Shown here: positions 63,169 to 64,000 of the stretch, piece by piece | Numbering within the stretch: position 1 is the first letter of the stretch | How the letters are laid out: every line of letters begins with the position of its first letter | DNA from: Clostridium sp. | GTDB lineage: Bacteria; Bacillota; Clostridia; Clostridiales; Clostridiaceae | Assembly (NCBI RefSeq): GCF_022482905.1 | Contig: NZ_JAKVOI010000001.1 | Coordinates: 3,101,958-3,165,957, forward strand | Direction: 5' to 3' | DNA length: 64,000 nucleotides | Made by a program: the position numbers and the translations under genes | The notes under the pieces: model-generated | The model's input: only the letters and a program-made list of their open reading frames with translations | What the model was told of the DNA's origin: nothing | Database searches by the model: none

Positions 63169-63205
63169 GGAATACCCCATGCTTTAGAGTATGGGGTATT
63201 CTTGA
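63169..63205 (+). terminator. Terminator of the ctsR operon
   Basis: An 11-bp perfect stem (GAATACCCCAT/ATGGGGTATTC) with a 10-nt loop, followed by TTGAT, just after the clpC stop. The T-run is modest. Confidence 0.7.
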
Positions 63206-63285
63206 TAATTTAAAAAGTTGGATAAACTACTGCAAAAGTTAGATTTTATAATGTATAATTATTGTTATATGGAGGAGATTATAAA

Positions 63286-64000
63286 GTGACAAAGATAAAA
63301 ACTGTTTTTATCTGCCAGAATTGTGGATATGAATCATTAAAATGGCTAGGTAAATGTCCTAATTGTAATAAGTGGAATAGCATGGTAGAGGAAGTCAAAA
63401 CCATTGATAAAAAAAGTAATCTTAGTGATTGCCATGGCATTGGAGGTAATGGCCAGCCTCAAAATATTAATAATATAAAGTCCGGAGAATATGCAAGGTT
63501 TGATACTGGAATAAATGAGTTAAATAGGGTATTGGGAGGAGGAATTGTTAAAGGTTCTCTAACTCTTATATCGGGTGCTCCAGGTATAGGCAAATCTACA
63601 TTGCTTCTTCAAACGGCAAATAATATTGCAAAAAAATATGGAAAAGTGCTTTATATATCTGGAGAGGAGTCAGAAGAGCAGATAAAAATGAGGGGGGATA
63701 GATTGAATACTTTGTCAGACAATATCTATGTGCTTTCAGAAACAAATCTGGGGAAAATAGAGGAACATATAGAAAATATTAGACCCATATTTGTTATAAT
63801 AGACTCAATACAGACATTGTTTAAAGATACTGTAGGATCAGCGCCTGGGAGCGTTTCCCAGGTTAGAGAAAGTTCTAATGATATTATGCGGATGGGAAAG
63901 GTGAATGATATATCTTTTTTCATAGTAGCGCATATTACGAAACAGGGAGAATTGGCGGGACCTAGGGTATTAGAACATATGGTGGATACGGTTCTTTTCT
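63286..64000 (+). CDS. radA: DNA repair protein RadA (3' end outside window)
   Basis: Partial; 238 codons are visible and the frame runs off the right edge. The N-terminal zinc finger CQNCGYESLKWLGKCPNC is followed by the RecA-like ATPase with Walker A GAPGIGKST. RadA promotes branch migration in recombination repair. The start is GTG 63286 with GGAGGAG (63271-63277). It follows clpC as in Bacillus, where disA comes next. Confidence 0.95.
   Translation, partial: MTKIKTVFICQNCGYESLKWLGKCPNCNKWNSMVEEVKTIDKKSNLSDCHGIGGNGQPQNINNIKSGEYARFDTGINELNRVLGGGIVKGSLTLISGAPGIGKSTLLLQTANNIAKKYGKVLYISGEESEEQIKMRGDRLNTLSDNIYVLSETNLGKIEEHIENIRPIFVIIDSIQTLFKDTVGSAPGSVSQVRESSNDIMRMGKVNDISFFIVAHITKQGELAGPRVLEHMVDTVLF

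Overview
The window reads as chromosomal DNA of a low-GC, spore-forming anaerobe of Clostridium cluster I (Clostridium sensu stricto). The grounds are AT-rich sequence with strong GGAGG ribosome sites, sporulation genes (spoVG, spoVT, yabP/yabQ, spoIIE), an [FeFe]-hydrogenase-family protein, a single-chain glycyl-tRNA synthetase under a T-box, and a clostridial-type 16S. The species cannot be fixed from sequence reading alone.

Layout. 1-15.2 kb is mostly accessory housekeeping: a 2H phosphoesterase, a long glutamine synthetase, murI, a DUF3783 protein, an XRE/S24-like regulator, an H-NOX chemoreceptor, two radical-SAM proteins, a YkvI-type membrane protein, a lipoprotein, a HAD phosphatase, a hydrogenase-like protein and murC. 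From 15.3 kb to the right edge the order closely follows the Bacillus subtilis block purR-spoVG-glmU-prs-pth-mfd-spoVT-yabM-mazG-rqcP-yabP-yabQ-divIC-yabR-(tRNAs)-spoIIE-tilS-hpt-ftsH-coaX-dusB-greA/lysS-(rrn)-ctsR-mcsA-mcsB-clpC-radA. Differences are a two-component system plus HtrA protease between prs and pth, prsA after mfd, glyS and murD after lysS, and a decayed serine-recombinase element next to the rRNA region.

RNA genes. A tRNA cluster (Leu-fMet-Met-decayed Leu-fMet) lies at 34.5-35.0 kb. A separate unit at 52.0-52.4 kb has its own consensus promoter and carries a diverged 5S rRNA, tRNA-Ile2(CAT) and tRNA-Ala. A complete rRNA operon follows (16S, tRNA-Ala, tRNA-Ile, 23S, 5S, tRNA-Asn), with visible processing stems around 16S and 23S and three copies of a ~110-bp spacer repeat.

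How the genes connect. Cell-wall precursor synthesis is represented by murI, murC, murD and glmU. Translation is represented by lysS, glyS, pth, tilS, dusB, rqcP, rRNA and tRNA. Proteostasis is represented by ctsR-mcsAB-clpC under a CtsR operator, ftsH, htrA and prsA. Early sporulation control is visible in a near-perfect sigma-H promoter before spoVG. TilS at 37.8 kb is expected to modify the tRNA-Ile2 encoded at 52.2 kb.

I found no CRISPR array, intact insertion sequence or clearly new defence system. The most interesting items are the H-NOX receptor with the full O2-type distal pocket, the tRNA duplication with one member decaying, the diverged 5S unit with compensatory changes, the rRNA spacer repeat, the TSCCCP-type hydrogenase homologue, the small minus-strand ORF at 11.0 kb, and the unrecognised 274-residue protein between dusB and greA.
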